Shown here in pieces: positions 11,107 through 22,700 of a DNA stretch of 64,000 nt. The DNA comes from Fistularia commersonii (taxonomy: Eukaryota; Chordata; Actinopteri; Syngnathiformes; Fistulariidae), in assembly GCA_037954325.1 (NCBI GenBank), contig JBBMNZ010000001.1, positions 14,543,758 to 14,607,757 on the forward strand, read 5' to 3'. The notes under the pieces were generated by a model that did not search any database, was not told the origin of the DNA, and worked only from the letters and a program-made list of their open reading frames with translations. The position numbers and the translations under genes were made by a program. The first letter of the stretch is position 1. Every line of letters starts with the position of its first letter.

Positions 11107-14100
11107 CTGAAGGACAACATAAAAAGTTTGTTTTTTTTATGAATAGCTCAGGGATGGATTGGATTGCAATTTTTTTTGGCAGAGTTGCAGCATCACCTGT
11201 CACATTCTTTTGTTTTTTGTTTCTCCTTTCGCTTCCGTCCTCTTCCTCTTTGCCTCTTCCTATTGGAAGAAGAGGAATGAATTCAACATCCCTATAAACA
11301 CAGCAAATGCCAACATTTTAAAACATGATGACAATGATGTTCTTACCTTTCAATCTTCACAGCAGGTTTCCTGATCCTGAGGGATAAAAGTATATACAAA
11401 TTGAAACCAACATCAATGAGCAGATGTTGCTGTTTTTATGTTTTATACTCATGTCAAAAATCACAATGTGTTTCTCTTACCTACATTCACATGTCTGATG
11501 CTCAACAAACGTCATCTCAACATATTCTTTTTCGAGCTCTGATGGCCTGATTTTCAAGAGCTAAGGGGCATGACAGGTTAATGACAAAAGTTATCTGAGA
11601 TGTACACAAATAAAACTTTTTGGTTTTGGACACTATCTTACTTGTATAGTGATGTTTGTGGTGAGGGTGGGGTGGCACTCAAGGTTCTCGTCCCCGCAGC
11701 AACCCGCACATCTCACCAGTGGCACACAGGAGGGGCTGTAAATGTGCTCAACTTCAGTGGGATATTCCTGCACCACCTCCACTAACTTCTCAATAGTCCG
11801 ACAAAAACTGCGAACCCAAACGTCTTGGAACTTTAACACTGTAGCAGAAAGGACAAGAAAAGAGTTAAATTACAGTTTTACAACATTTGCAATGGTAATT
11901 AACAAAAAACAAAACAACAGCAATAGTAATCATAATAATAATTACTATTATTAGTAAAAAACAAAGCAAACAGGAATACTTCTTTGTACTTGTACCATAG
12001 TGTTGGGATTAGATAATTTTACCCTTTAGAGACTCTAAGGTATTATGATGAATCAGATTTCTTGCGCTAAAAGTTTGATGAAAGGCCTCTAAAGATTAGC
12101 TAAATATAACAGGTATAAGATATTGAAACAAAATCCTAGTGTCAACACGGAAGCCAAAATGATCACTGCGGTATCATAATAATGTGGAACACAATCTGGA
12201 GTTTGCATGTTCTCCCTGTGTCATGGGTTTCCTCCAGGGGTTCTCCCGTTTTGTCCCATAGTCCAAAACATGCAGCGGGTCAATTGGGAAAATATTGCGA
12301 AAATTAGTCCGAATGAGTGAGTGAGTGAATGGTTGTTTGTCTATGTATGTGGCCCTGCAATTGACTGGCGACCAGTCCAGGGTATACCCTTCCTCTCACC
12401 CGATGACAGCTGGGACAGGCTCCAGCATCCCCTGTGACCCTGAGTGCAGGCCAAGCGGCAGAAGATGGATGGATGGACAATGTGTATCAGTAACTGTATC
12501 GGTAACAATATCAATACAATGGCATGCTTGGATCACATACAAAGATACGTAAAACCAGTTGAAATATGCCTGTGTGTATCGTGTTTTCATTGTGAAGTAA
12601 AACTGTTTACATAATGTACAGTATGCTTTCCTGTGGGAGTATATGTGTGAAAGAGTCCCGGTTGCACAGTTGGCGGGGGGGAGGAACAGGGATGACTACG
12701 GCCAAACAAACAAAGTTGGAAGAGAATACAAACATTGGAACCGCGGCTATGAGCAGAACCCTGCTGGCGCTGGAGCCGAGCTGCCCCGCAGGCACCATTG
12801 GGACTGACATGACCCCTGAGGTCACCGAATGGAGCCTGACACCACAACAGCTGTTTACAAAACCAGACGGGCAGGGAGGGGACAGCTAGAGAAGCATGTA
12901 TGGAAGGGAAATGGAGCAATGAAATTATTAAGTGGAGAAAGACAGATTTTTGTTGAGTTGCGACTGAGCAGAATTCATCCCTAACTCTTCTTTTGCACTG
13001 AACAAACTGGCGGCAAGTTCTCGTGTATTTTTTGCTCTGTTTATTTTGTAAAGAGAAGAGCAGGATATATGGGAGAATAGGAATATGAGCTTCTTCCTTA
13101 ACTGCCACAGATTATTATGTATTATGTACGTTCTAAAAAAAAACTTGTTTATGGAGGAAACAATTTCTCCTTTGAACAAATAAGCAAGCTGATATATGAC
13201 ATTAATACCTTGCAATCAAAGTGCGGGCATGGAGAAATTAGAAGTCATCTGGAATAAATGAATGTTTAAAATAGAAATATAGGGTTTGGGGGTGGACTTC
13301 AGGTTGGGTAGCAGATTAACAGACACTAATAAGTCACTTGCCTTTTGTGTGATGGCAGAGAGAACAACAGAAAAGAATGTAAAAATGTGTCACCTTTCAG
13401 GTTTGTGGACAAATATTGCAAAAACACACAACTGATCAGTATAAAAAAATTCAACTTTCCTTTCAGGTTTGCCCTGAAGTTCTCATTAGATTGTGTTCTC
13501 TAGTCTATCTCACATGCAAGCACTTAGTAATTTAGATTTTCCAACGGTGCATGACACGATGAAGAAACATATTTGTTCAAATGTATTTTTCAGGACTGAT
13601 ATCCTTTGATTTGGTTTCAATCAGGCTACTTTCCCCTTGTATACTTGTAATTACAGTCTTATCGTCTGTCAGATGCATAATCATATGAAATTGAATGTTG
13701 TTATTGTAACAACTGGAAAAATGCTTGCTTTCAGATTGTTTTTGAAGGTAACACTTTGAACTAAACTGAAAATCACTATAAGTGCAGACTTGTTTTTTCT
13801 TTCAAAGTCACCGACCGCCTTTTATATCCATGTTAAATTGTATGCAGAATCACAAAAGTACATGGTAAAAATGTGTTGTATGTTTATATTTGCACAATGA
13901 AGTTTTCTGTCCCTGACTCCTTTACTGACATCACCTCATTATCATCATCATGACCATAATCACTGTTGTTGTTTTTGTTGAAAAAAAAAGCCAACAATAA
14001 TTCCCTCCCTCTTTGTCCACCCAGCTTTGTTTCATTAATCATATAGTATTTATGTTTTTTTTTTTTTTGCTTAATCAAAACCCAAGCATTTTCCCTTCAC

Positions 14101-17100
14101 CCCCACTGAGTCGAAGTTGAAATTCCCCTCCACTGATGTCTCTTAAGGCTGTAAGCATGGCTGTAATACACTGACTGTTTTAGCTGTTTGAATTTCACCA
14201 GGAATCGAAGACATTACAACTTTCAACACGATATATTATCTGATATTAACTATGGTCTCTCTTTATTTGTAATCTATTCCAAAGGTCTTTAAAAAAAAGA
14301 AATTCTCACCTTCGGTTGTGCTGTTCAGGCCCAATAAGGGTAGACTCTGCAAAACAGAAAAAAATGATTTTAAATGTAATATTCTTAATGTCACAGTGTC
14401 TTAATAAATATTTGTTCCAGTTCAGCATCCTCATTTCAATGAAACAGAATCTGATGATACCAAAACCCATGAAATCCTTTGTGACATCCAACCGGACCCT
14501 CGAAACCTTATTAATAATCTTATAAAACACAAGGCCTTTTCAACAACAGTCCTGCATCTTTTTCCACCTTTTGTGGTGATATCGAGAATTACAGTAAAAT
14601 TTGGCAATATACTATGCAACCTCTCTCCCCTCTGATGGAAACATTTAATATGTATCAAATTCCTCTATGCGCCCAAGTGTTTAGGCTCAAAATCTGTTTC
14701 CTGTGGTGTAACATTGAGCTGTCTATTTATTTTCCCATTGATAGTTTCCCCGGCTGTCTTGATTCCCCTCCCTATTATCCCATGATGAACAAAGTGCATT
14801 TTTCGTTCGCCTGGGAAAACCAAAACACTCTGCTTGACTCCATCACAGGAGAAAAATCTATGATTGATAAAATATCGTCCTTGCTGTATCCGCCCCACAC
14901 TTTTTAAGTGTTGTAATATGCATGCCGATTGGTTTAATACTCATAGGCCAATGTACTGAGAGGACCATGAACTGTCATTTTAGAATAATCAGGAGGAATA
15001 AGCATTTCCCCTGATGATGATATGAAGGACTGTTGCTTTTTACAGCATCCGTCCATTGCTGAAATGCCTCCTTTTCCTGTTATGGGCCAAAACTAGTTTG
15101 AGGTTGTGGATAGCATCTGTCAGCACTGTGCCATTTTTCTCAGACAATGTGATTAAAGAGGAATGTCCTGCTGCTGCTGGTTGCGGTCTTCACACTGACC
15201 AAAAAGGTTTTGGAGGTTCCCGTTAAACTGCTGACAGCTTTACTGGTAGGCAGGTCTGATCATTCGGGGGACGATCTGTCAACTCCGCTACGGGACATAC
15301 TGCATGACAGACTGCATATTAGCAAATACACACAGGCATCCAGGCAACCACTTGTTCCCCTCCATGTTAAAAGATCTTTTCAGATGTCCCTCATTGTTTT
15401 CAAAAGTGTCTGTTCTTGTGGTAAAATGTCCAGCTGCTCATCATAAAGCTTTACATTGACCTTTGTCAGCTGAACAAGAGCTCTGCTAGCAGAGTGTTCT
15501 TTAAGCACAACATGGGAAAGTTTCAGTTAAGTGGAAGTTATTGTTAAAAGGTTCTTCAATGCTTAGTGCCAAGTTGATAGAATAAATCCTCATCACAGTT
15601 TAATTGGCATATGATCTGCTCTATCTTATGTGGATTTTCATGTGGCTTTGCAGGAGGCTGCTCCACATCACAAGGGCTTTTTGGCTCTGGTTTAAGTTGC
15701 TGCCCAGAATGTGTTGAAGTTGGGAGAATTTACTGACCTTGCTCATTGTTTAAACTCTGACATGATGGGGAATCATCTTTGTCACATTACACTCTTGAGT
15801 AAGGGGCGTGATCTGCTCACAAGAAGCTGCCAATCTTTGGAGTCAGCATGGATCTCCTCACGTAACCACTTCTTACCCTTGAGCAAAAATAGGATTTGTG
15901 TGTGAGTAATTCTAAGGGAAAGGAAACATCGGTGTGTTTCAACGTGTAAGGAAGCAGGATTGCATCATTATCCATCCCCTCCAGCTTTCATCTATCATGT
16001 CCTGATGACGTTCCTTGACGGTGCTCATAAAGTTTCTCAACAATGCATCAGAATTGACATTTGTCATTTTGATTAACCACTGCAAGAATTTGGACGGCGA
16101 GATCTTAAAGACTAAGTGTGATCAAAGGTTAAGCAAATGAACTTGACATGACCTGACCTGTTCATAAATTCTTCTCTTGGCCTGACAATACAATACTTCA
16201 CGGTATGTTTAGCGCAGAGGGTATTACTTTTCGGGTGCTATTCTTGCAAAGGGTCGGGTGGCAAAGATCAGTTCACGATTATGTATTTTTGGCCGCAGAC
16301 AAGTTGAATATTTGGCAAGCCCCACAAACATCAGAGGAGGATTCTATTCACCTGATGCAAAAAGACATCAGAGGTTCAAAATTGGAAGTTCTAGCACGTA
16401 AAAAAAATCCCTGGTTTCATAGAACTAAAAAACACAGTAAGTTAAAGTCCTTTTACTTTTCTCTTCTAACTGTCACTTGGCTTAATGGAATAAATTGCAC
16501 AATTCTTCTTAATAACATGATGAAACTGTGCCTATGTTGTGAAAGCAATTGATCGGAGGTATAAAATAATCAATTCCCGCGGCTGATTCAAAACATAAGC
16601 TTCTAATGGCAGATGCGTGTCTTGTCATGCAGTTTTAACTAAATAAATATAATAATTTATCCCCTGATCCACATCTACTCCAGAATTCACTGGGCTCTTT
16701 TGCGTCTGACTCCACATGAAGATCGAATAACTAAAAGCAAGACCATATTAAGAAGTTGCACTGTAGCCTAAATTTGGTATTTTATTGTGATGAACTCTCC
16801 ACACATACAAACTTTCAGTGATAAATGATCTTACTTTTCTTCTCAGTTTTCCGAAAGGCATTCCGATCAGAAAGTACGTACAGAGCACGTATTAGATTGT
16901 AACCCCCCGGTTGTATGAGTCACTGTCCTTTTGTTGTACAAGTCTCCTCACATCTAGTTTTCAGACAATTTGTTCGTGGGACCACATTGGTTTGCAGTCT
17001 AATGGAAAGAAGCATGACAGACTGAAACATCAATAACAGTGGCGGTAGAAGTGAAACTTTGACATTCAGGAGATGAAAGCTTGACTAAAAAGCTTACTCT

Positions 17101-20100
17101 GTGTTTCTGACGCCTCAAGTAAAAATCTGCCAGCTGCACAGCCGGGAATTTGTTCTGTCCCCCTGGGTCAGATCAGTAGACCTGTTGTGTCCCTGGGCTC
17201 CTTCTGTCCCGAGTCCCATTACTGTCCACTCCAACACAGCTGAGCTATGTCATCTTTAACCTCCTTGCTTAAGCCCATTTGCCAGAACAAGGACAGACTA
17301 CTTAAGGAGAAAAAAAATCCTAACAGGGACCCAACATAGGAGTTTACTTTCCAACTTTGAGAATCAAGAATGAGGGACAACGCATCACCAGCTACGACAG
17401 AAAATATTACTCATGTCTGGTTGAGTGGGGTCTGGTGTAAACATTAAGCTGATGAGATTTTGATTTTTATTCTTCAGTAATGGTCTAAGGAATGGGCTAG
17501 GAATGAGCTGAGCGCGTTAAAATCTATCCCTCCAAAAATACAATAGAGGAAGAAATTAAGAAATTAAAGCCCATTGGGACTGCAGACCTTTTCATTTTGG
17601 GACAAATTTGACAGGAAATCATCTGGTAACCAGACTTCACCGAGAACCTTTCCATAAATGGCGTTGTTTTGACAGGAAGTGGTGGGAAGAAGCTGGTTTT
17701 ATGTGTCAATTTCAAATCTTTATCATTCAGATAATTCACTTCAAAAAACATGTCAGTCAAGACAAGCCCCTCTACCCCAAAGACACACAGCTGAAATTTT
17801 ATGCCAAATGAGGTTTTATAGTTAAAAAAAATGTTTTAGCCGTTTACAACTGTAGGATTAGAAGGGAATAATTCATTTTATTGAGGCGCCCTCTGTCACA
17901 CCCTTCACACTAACAGCAGCTTGCATCATGCAAGTTACATGAGCAGGGGCCAATGAACTATTAGAGTTGCAAAGGCAGTTTTCCAGAGGGTAACCTCTGA
18001 GAGAAAGTGTTAGAAGGTGCTCTGCTATTTTCCAGAAAAGTCTACATTCAAACGCAAAGTCCAATCAGAAATGTATTTCCTCTTTGTTTCTTTAGCTTCA
18101 GTGTCCAGATTTGATACAACAGTTTAAAATCGCCTTTAAGATTGCTCTATTTTAAAGCCAAGGCTCTATTATTGGTTCAAAACCCCAAACACGTCTCTTG
18201 TGAAGACTCTAGGTCCTCCAAAAGACTGAAACTGTTGAAGGTGCGAGTTCAGATTTTATTCTATGTGTTTTCTCCGACAACTTCAAATTTACGGAATATT
18301 TTTGAAGTCTTTTGTAAAATTGTAAAATGTAAAACTGCTAAAATGCATATTCATAATCCAGGCACCGGCACCTCACAGGTTCCTGTGACTACAGCCACAC
18401 GTCCTGGTGTCGGCATGCAAAAAGAGAGAACAGCTAGTTCCATTTTGAGTATCTTACTGTTTTTACTAAGTAATTATATACGCCTTAAAAATAATCATTT
18501 TTTCCTGTACTGTTACATTATGAGCAATTGCGGTTAAGATGTTCAATCTGCAATTTTGGAAAAAGCACTGGAGTGACAGAGGAAAGCTAAAGGTCCTTGC
18601 AAATGTTGGTTTAGACAAACCCCATTTCCTCAATATAAGTCCATTAATGCATGCACAGATGTCCAGGCAAACATAAACAATCACAAAGATGGTGCACACC
18701 ATCTGAAAAATCCGAAATACACATGCAACATAGGTCTTGAGATAAGGCTGACCGGTGGTAATTGTGGTCTCTATTACAGTAAACGCTGCTTTCCCTGTGT
18801 AAACCACAGTAAATTACATCCAGATGGGAGATTAAAGCCTGCTGAGCAGACAGCTGCCCCGAGTGCCACCACTCCCCATTCTGCGCAGGAGGAAGCAGAA
18901 ATCCATATTTCCTGATTGAGATTGTGATTTTCCCTGGACATTACAACTGGAAAGAAAAAGCTTTGCAACGTAAATAAGAGCCCTATCAGCCAGCGGGTCA
19001 GTACTTCTGGAATGACCTTGCACGCTGGCTAGGAGTGCAAAATCAAGTTAAATCAAAAGACACCCGAAGGAAGGGAAGACCTTGGCTTTGAAAAACAATT
19101 TGGCGTTGTTTTTTAGCATTTCAGATATTTAACTACACTGAAAATCTAGAAGCTCCTTTATAAAGCTGATGTCATACACGCTGTGAAATGTGAACATGAA
19201 TGGCCTAAGACGGTATATAACAGATACACACATGCTGTGCAGATGGTTAGTCTCACGAATTGTTTTGCTGCCGATGGTGATGTAAAGGAAACACCTGCAC
19301 AATATCCTCTCCTCACGCACATATGCACGCATGCGTGCTCACGCACACATACAAACAAAAAAACACAGCTTACCAGTGGCATGATAAGTCTTACCGGCTG
19401 ACACATTCATACAGTAACAATGGCTGTTTTGATTATTATAATTTTTTTTTTTAATTTCATTACAATTAACTTCCTTCAGATTTATGCAACAAATCATTGG
19501 TGGGGAATTCAATTATTGCAATGTGACTGAATTAAACCTCAAGTTGTAAATTTGAGCTCCTGGCTTATTATTACTGGTCACAGACTAAAATTGATTGATA
19601 TGTATATTTCAGACAGATTTGGTTTTTTATCAAATATTTTCATGTTTCAATTATGTTTGACACGGTTGATCCAATTAGCATGAAATTATACAATCAAGGA
19701 ACCTTTATCCAACGTCACCTGTCTAACTCCAGCACCCCACGAATAAATGGAAATGAATGTTGTCATTTCAGCAGGCTTATCGTCCTGCCAACTGTTATTC
19801 CAAAACATAACATGAAAGCTGTTAGACTTGGAATCAAATCAGACATTAGTTAACAACAGGGGGGGCTAAAGAAAATAGACAGATTTTCTTTGTCTTGATG
19901 TGTGACTTGTTCAAAGTGGACAGTGCTGCACTGAGAACAGACTTGACTTATATGATTCAGACCAACGTGACTTAAGCCTGGCTTCAAGTTCAACTTTAGA
20001 CTTGTTGGAGGGTTCCTGCAACTTCCTCCAGCTTTTGTTGGATGGTCTTCACAGATAGACTCCATAACTTGAATCCGGTTTTGAAGGTGTAAGATTTCCG

Positions 20101-22069
20101 ATATATGATAATACACGTGATCGCTGTGAAAACAAAAACGAGGAATTGTACGCAGTACATGCCCATGGTTTGGTTTTAAGGTGGGGAAAGTTGTTCATTG
20201 GGCATGAGGCAACAAGCAATGAAATATTTGTAGAGGCTCCTTCACCACAGGCAGGATAGTATTCACAGAACTGTAACTCAACTGCAGACAATTGTATTTA
20301 TAGCACGTTTATGTGGACAGGAAGTATCAATAAAATACTGGACATTACAATGGCGAGTGTCAAGGAGTATCAGCAAAATAACTAGCAGATGGCACTTATA
20401 CCGTATCTCCTTTAGCCTTGTTGACAAGGTGACCGGGAGGCCATTCTCCCCAGATGCTTCCTGCCAATGTGAACACAGCGCCAGAAAATAGAATCACAAC
20501 TGTACAGAAGAACAGAGTGCACATATGACTGAAACATGCAGCAAGGTGTGGGTTGGGAAGTACACAAATGTTATCATCAAAAATATTTTGTTCTAAAAAG
20601 ATAGTGAATTGAGGTTTCTGAATGTTTGATTGATCAGCTGTAATTATTTACTAAAATCACAGCATATTTACAACAGTCTTTATTTCTTTGCCGAAAGAAC
20701 CCCTTTCGAGCCATTAACAGACTGAAAGCACACGAAACCCACAAACAAAACACAAGATTTGTCGTACTGGCTTGACTGTAGCTCTCTTACGTTTGAATCT
20801 TGTCATTCCACAGCCGCCGAGGATGTTATCAGTCCATTCAGCGAGCTTATTATCTGTTGTCAATCTCCCACGAGATCAGTACAAAGGCATCACTGCGCTC
20901 TGGGAGTTCTGATGTGCGCCTGATATCAATTTGGAAGTACTTTGAATATTTATCAGTAGAAAGCAGGAGTTGGATCGTAGGCAGGTGCCACATCCAGAAC
21001 TGTGAAAGACTTTAAGAGTCAGAGATTTAAATCCATTTGCATCAGAGTTTACTGTCAAACTTTCTCACAAGTACTTCATAAACATAAATAAATTATCATT
21101 GACCAGAAACCCTGACAAAACTCCATTAATAGGTTGGCTTTTAGAAACATTTTTGTCACTATGGCAAAAGGCTGCTTAGCTTTGTGCCAAAGGGACTTGC
21201 TCTTATTAATCTGATTCAAATGACTGTTACTGTACGTCCAATCATAACAAAGATGTTATTTGCCACAGCATCCGTCACAAGTCGGCTCTGGTTGTTTTCC
21301 CCTCCCATCATTCATACTTGCTTCCTCACCTGAATTTTAATTTAAGGGTGTTCAGTGACTTTGAATTGACTGAAAGGGAACTCTTTTTTTTTTTTTTCCC
21401 CCTTTTTGATGATACAGTGAGAATTGTTAAAGGAGGCATTAGAAATAAGATCAACCCGGTCTGCTGCTCACATCTGCATTTTGAATCGCATGTATTTTCC
21501 ATCTGTCATCAAAACTTGAAGCCGTTTAACCTGTGCCATGTTGACAGCCTTGGATTTTGTAACTTTGAGCAGGTTATCGGGATTAGCCTCTCCTATCACT
21601 CTCAACCCTGAGACAGCTACAAAGTCTCTGGCTAAAATAATCTCAAGGGACGAGGAGTTCGGAAAACGACTGAGTGTGTGGAATACTTCTAATTGAGGAC
21701 TTCAATTCAACAGGCTGATGCTGCAATGTGAGAGAATTACAGTGACGGATCCCAAGACTGTATCAGTTTAGCCCTAAAGCCATCAGAATTAGCTGCCAGC
21801 CCTCAGCCTCCTTGGGAGGAAATCGGAGACCGGTTGGCACACACCCTGCTGTTCAGTGGCTCATCCTGTTACAAGTTTCTACAGTGTAACACAGGCCTTT
21901 GAAAGATTCCTCTCTCCACTATCACGGCTGTCCTGTTCTGGCACATTTTCAAACCCAAAGACAAGCAATGCTGGGTAACAATAAACAGAGCAGCTTTGTT
22001 GGACCCTGTTGTCTCCTCACATTGATATGACTGGGCGGAAATTCAATGTCAGTCGCACACACACACACA

Positions 22070-22106
<37 letters not shown>

Positions 22107-22459
22107 ACACGTGTTACCAGCGTGTAAATATTAAACACACACGTGGAAAACTACCAAGAGCTACCAAGAGACAAGGTCCAATCACACAGGGGTGGGAATA
22201 GACACGTCAGTGAAACTGGTCTTTAACGCACAATCTGGCTGTAATTACGCGCCTATAATCAATGAATCACTTTGCATCATCGGTTCCACAGACGGAGTGA
22301 TGCAGTTTGTCACGTAGCAGCAAGTAAGATGAATGAAGGAGACAGAGAGCGTTTGAAACTCGGCTGAAACAATGGAGCAAAGCGCCTCGCATCTCGTCTT
22401 ACCTGCGCAGGTGAGAGCAGCAGACAAAGCGCGGTCACGACGAAGGTGCCAAGTTTCAT
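11085..22459 (-). CDS. pgf: PGF, placental growth factor (VEGF/PDGF family)
   Basis: Secreted homodimeric cystine-knot ligand; in mammals it binds VEGFR1 and promotes angiogenesis. Seven minus-strand coding exons were reconstructed: 22459-22403 (signal peptide), 14346-14310, 11838-11642, 11560-11481, 11376-11347, 11259-11197 (cassette) and 11106-11085 (stop). They total 486 nt and 161 aa, or 140 aa if the cassette is skipped; every junction is GT-AG and in frame. All eight family cysteines are present: SFC, SPSCVPLVRCAGCC, LEC and TCEC. PGF rather than VEGFA is indicated by DVWVRSFCR, EVEHIYSPSC and RCAGCCGDENLEC, which are close to human PGF. There are two N-glycosylation sequons, NST and NIT. 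The 197-bp core exon equals the VEGF-family core exon size. Intron 1 is about 8 kb. Which fish paralogue this is cannot be told from the window. Confidence 0.94.
11197..11259 (-). other. pgf: pgf heparin-binding cassette exon (63 bp)
   Basis: Acceptor ccaatag|GAAGAG and donor GACAG|gtgatg enclose 63 nt whose phases at both ends equal those of its neighbours (phase 2), so it can be skipped without a frameshift. It encodes a strongly basic run, about RKRQRGRGRKRKEKQK, with one Cys near the end. Human PlGF-2 carries a 21-residue basic heparin-binding insert (RRPKGRGKRRREKQR...) at the same place, also 63 nt. The acceptor pyrimidine tract is weak (purines upstream), which fits regulated inclusion. 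Alternative use is inferred. Confidence 0.85.
11347..11376 (-). other. pgf: pgf coding exon 5 (30 bp)
   Basis: Micro-exon between tatccctcag and gtaagaac, encoding IRKPAVKIE. The size equals the 30-bp exon 5 of VEGFA, and both ends match phases with the flanking exons. Confidence 0.85.
11481..11560 (-). other. pgf: pgf coding exon 4 (end of cystine knot)
   Basis: 80-bp exon from acceptor ccccttag to donor gtaagag. It encodes LLKIRPSELEKEYVEMTFVE and then HQTCECR, supplying the last two knot cysteines. It aligns directly with human PGF LLKIRSGDRPSYVELTF...CECR. Confidence 0.93.
11642..11838 (-). other. pgf: pgf coding exon 3 (cystine-knot core, 197 bp)
   Basis: From acceptor ctgctacag to donor gtaagat. 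It encodes the PDGF/VEGF domain, with DVWVRSFCRTIEKLVEVVQE, EVEHIYSPSCVPLVRCAGCC and GDENLEC, carrying six of the eight family cysteines. The NIT near its end is a predicted glycosylation site. Confidence 0.96.
11839..14309 (-). other. pgf: pgf intron 2
   Basis: About 2.5 kb, containing one retroposon-like repeat (12190-12476) and otherwise AT-rich sequence. The open frames seen here (for example 12587-13108) show no recognisable domain and no homopolymer-free coding pattern. Confidence 0.7.
12190..12476 (+). repeat. short retroposon-like interspersed repeat, ATGGATGG tail
   Basis: Diverged copy of a very common teleost repeat. Its landmarks, in order, are tttgcatgttctccctgtgt, a gggttt-cctcc block, gtccaaaacatgcag, the block gactggcgaccagtccaggg, gctgggacaggctccagc, and a tail agatggatggatgg. 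It is non-autonomous and has no coding capacity. A second copy in the opposite orientation lies at about 59280-59605. I recognise the pattern but not a secure family name. Confidence 0.8.
14310..14346 (-). other. pgf: pgf coding exon 2 (37 bp)
   Basis: Small exon between acceptor ttttgcag and donor gtgaga, encoding SLPLLGLNSTTE and the first base of the next codon. It includes the sequon NST, as human PGF has NGSSE at this place. Phases 0 and 1 match exons 1 and 3. Confidence 0.85.
14347..22402 (-). other. pgf: pgf intron 1 (about 8 kb)
   Basis: No supported exon, RNA gene or intact element seen. It contains a CA microsatellite (22055-22110) and several short homopolymers. Large first introns of growth-factor genes often hold enhancers, but none can be identified from sequence alone here. 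Confidence 0.7.
22055..22110. repeat. (CA)n microsatellite
   Basis: Slightly interrupted CA run (single tc and at interruptions) in pgf intron 1, about 290 bp downstream of the signal-peptide exon in the direction of transcription. Confidence 0.95.
22403..22459 (-). other. pgf: pgf coding exon 1 (signal peptide)
   Basis: Minus strand: gccgaaa ATG, then MKLGTFVVTALCLLLSPAQ, ending at donor GCGCAG|gtaaga. It has a Lys, a hydrophobic core and a small-residue cleavage region, a textbook signal peptide. Its 57 nt end in phase 0, matching exon 2. The exon lies about 8 kb from exon 2, so the link rests on phase, strand and the missing N-terminus. Confidence 0.82.
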
Positions 22460-22700
22460 TTTCGGCGGGGAGGGATGATGGATTCACGAATAAAGCATGC
22501 GACAAAAACAATCCAAATAAGAGTCACCAAAAAAAGCCTCGGAGGATAAAAAAAAAAAAAAAAAAGATCAGGAATTTCCAAGTCATCCAGTGCGGGCTGA
22601 ATAACGCGGAGAACTGAAGTGTCACGTCGCTCCGCTGCTGCGTGAAACTTGATGAAGCACTTTGTGTTTATGAATGAGGCCCGAGAGGCGCAGAACAGCT
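22460..22700 (-). promoter_or_regulatory. pgf: pgf 5' UTR / proximal promoter, approximate
   Basis: Sequence directly upstream of the pgf start on the minus strand, with locally raised GC around 22570-22640. A poly-A tract (22549-22565 on +) lies within the presumed 5' UTR. No TATA box or specific factor site could be assigned with confidence. Confidence 0.35.

Noticed and set aside
12587..13108. 173-codon minus frame in pgf intron 2
   Set aside because: Long but low in plausible structure, starts within intron sequence, no family recognised.
16205..16552. 115-codon + frame inside pgf intron 1
   Set aside because: No recognised motif, AT-rich, and no splice-site support; treated as chance.
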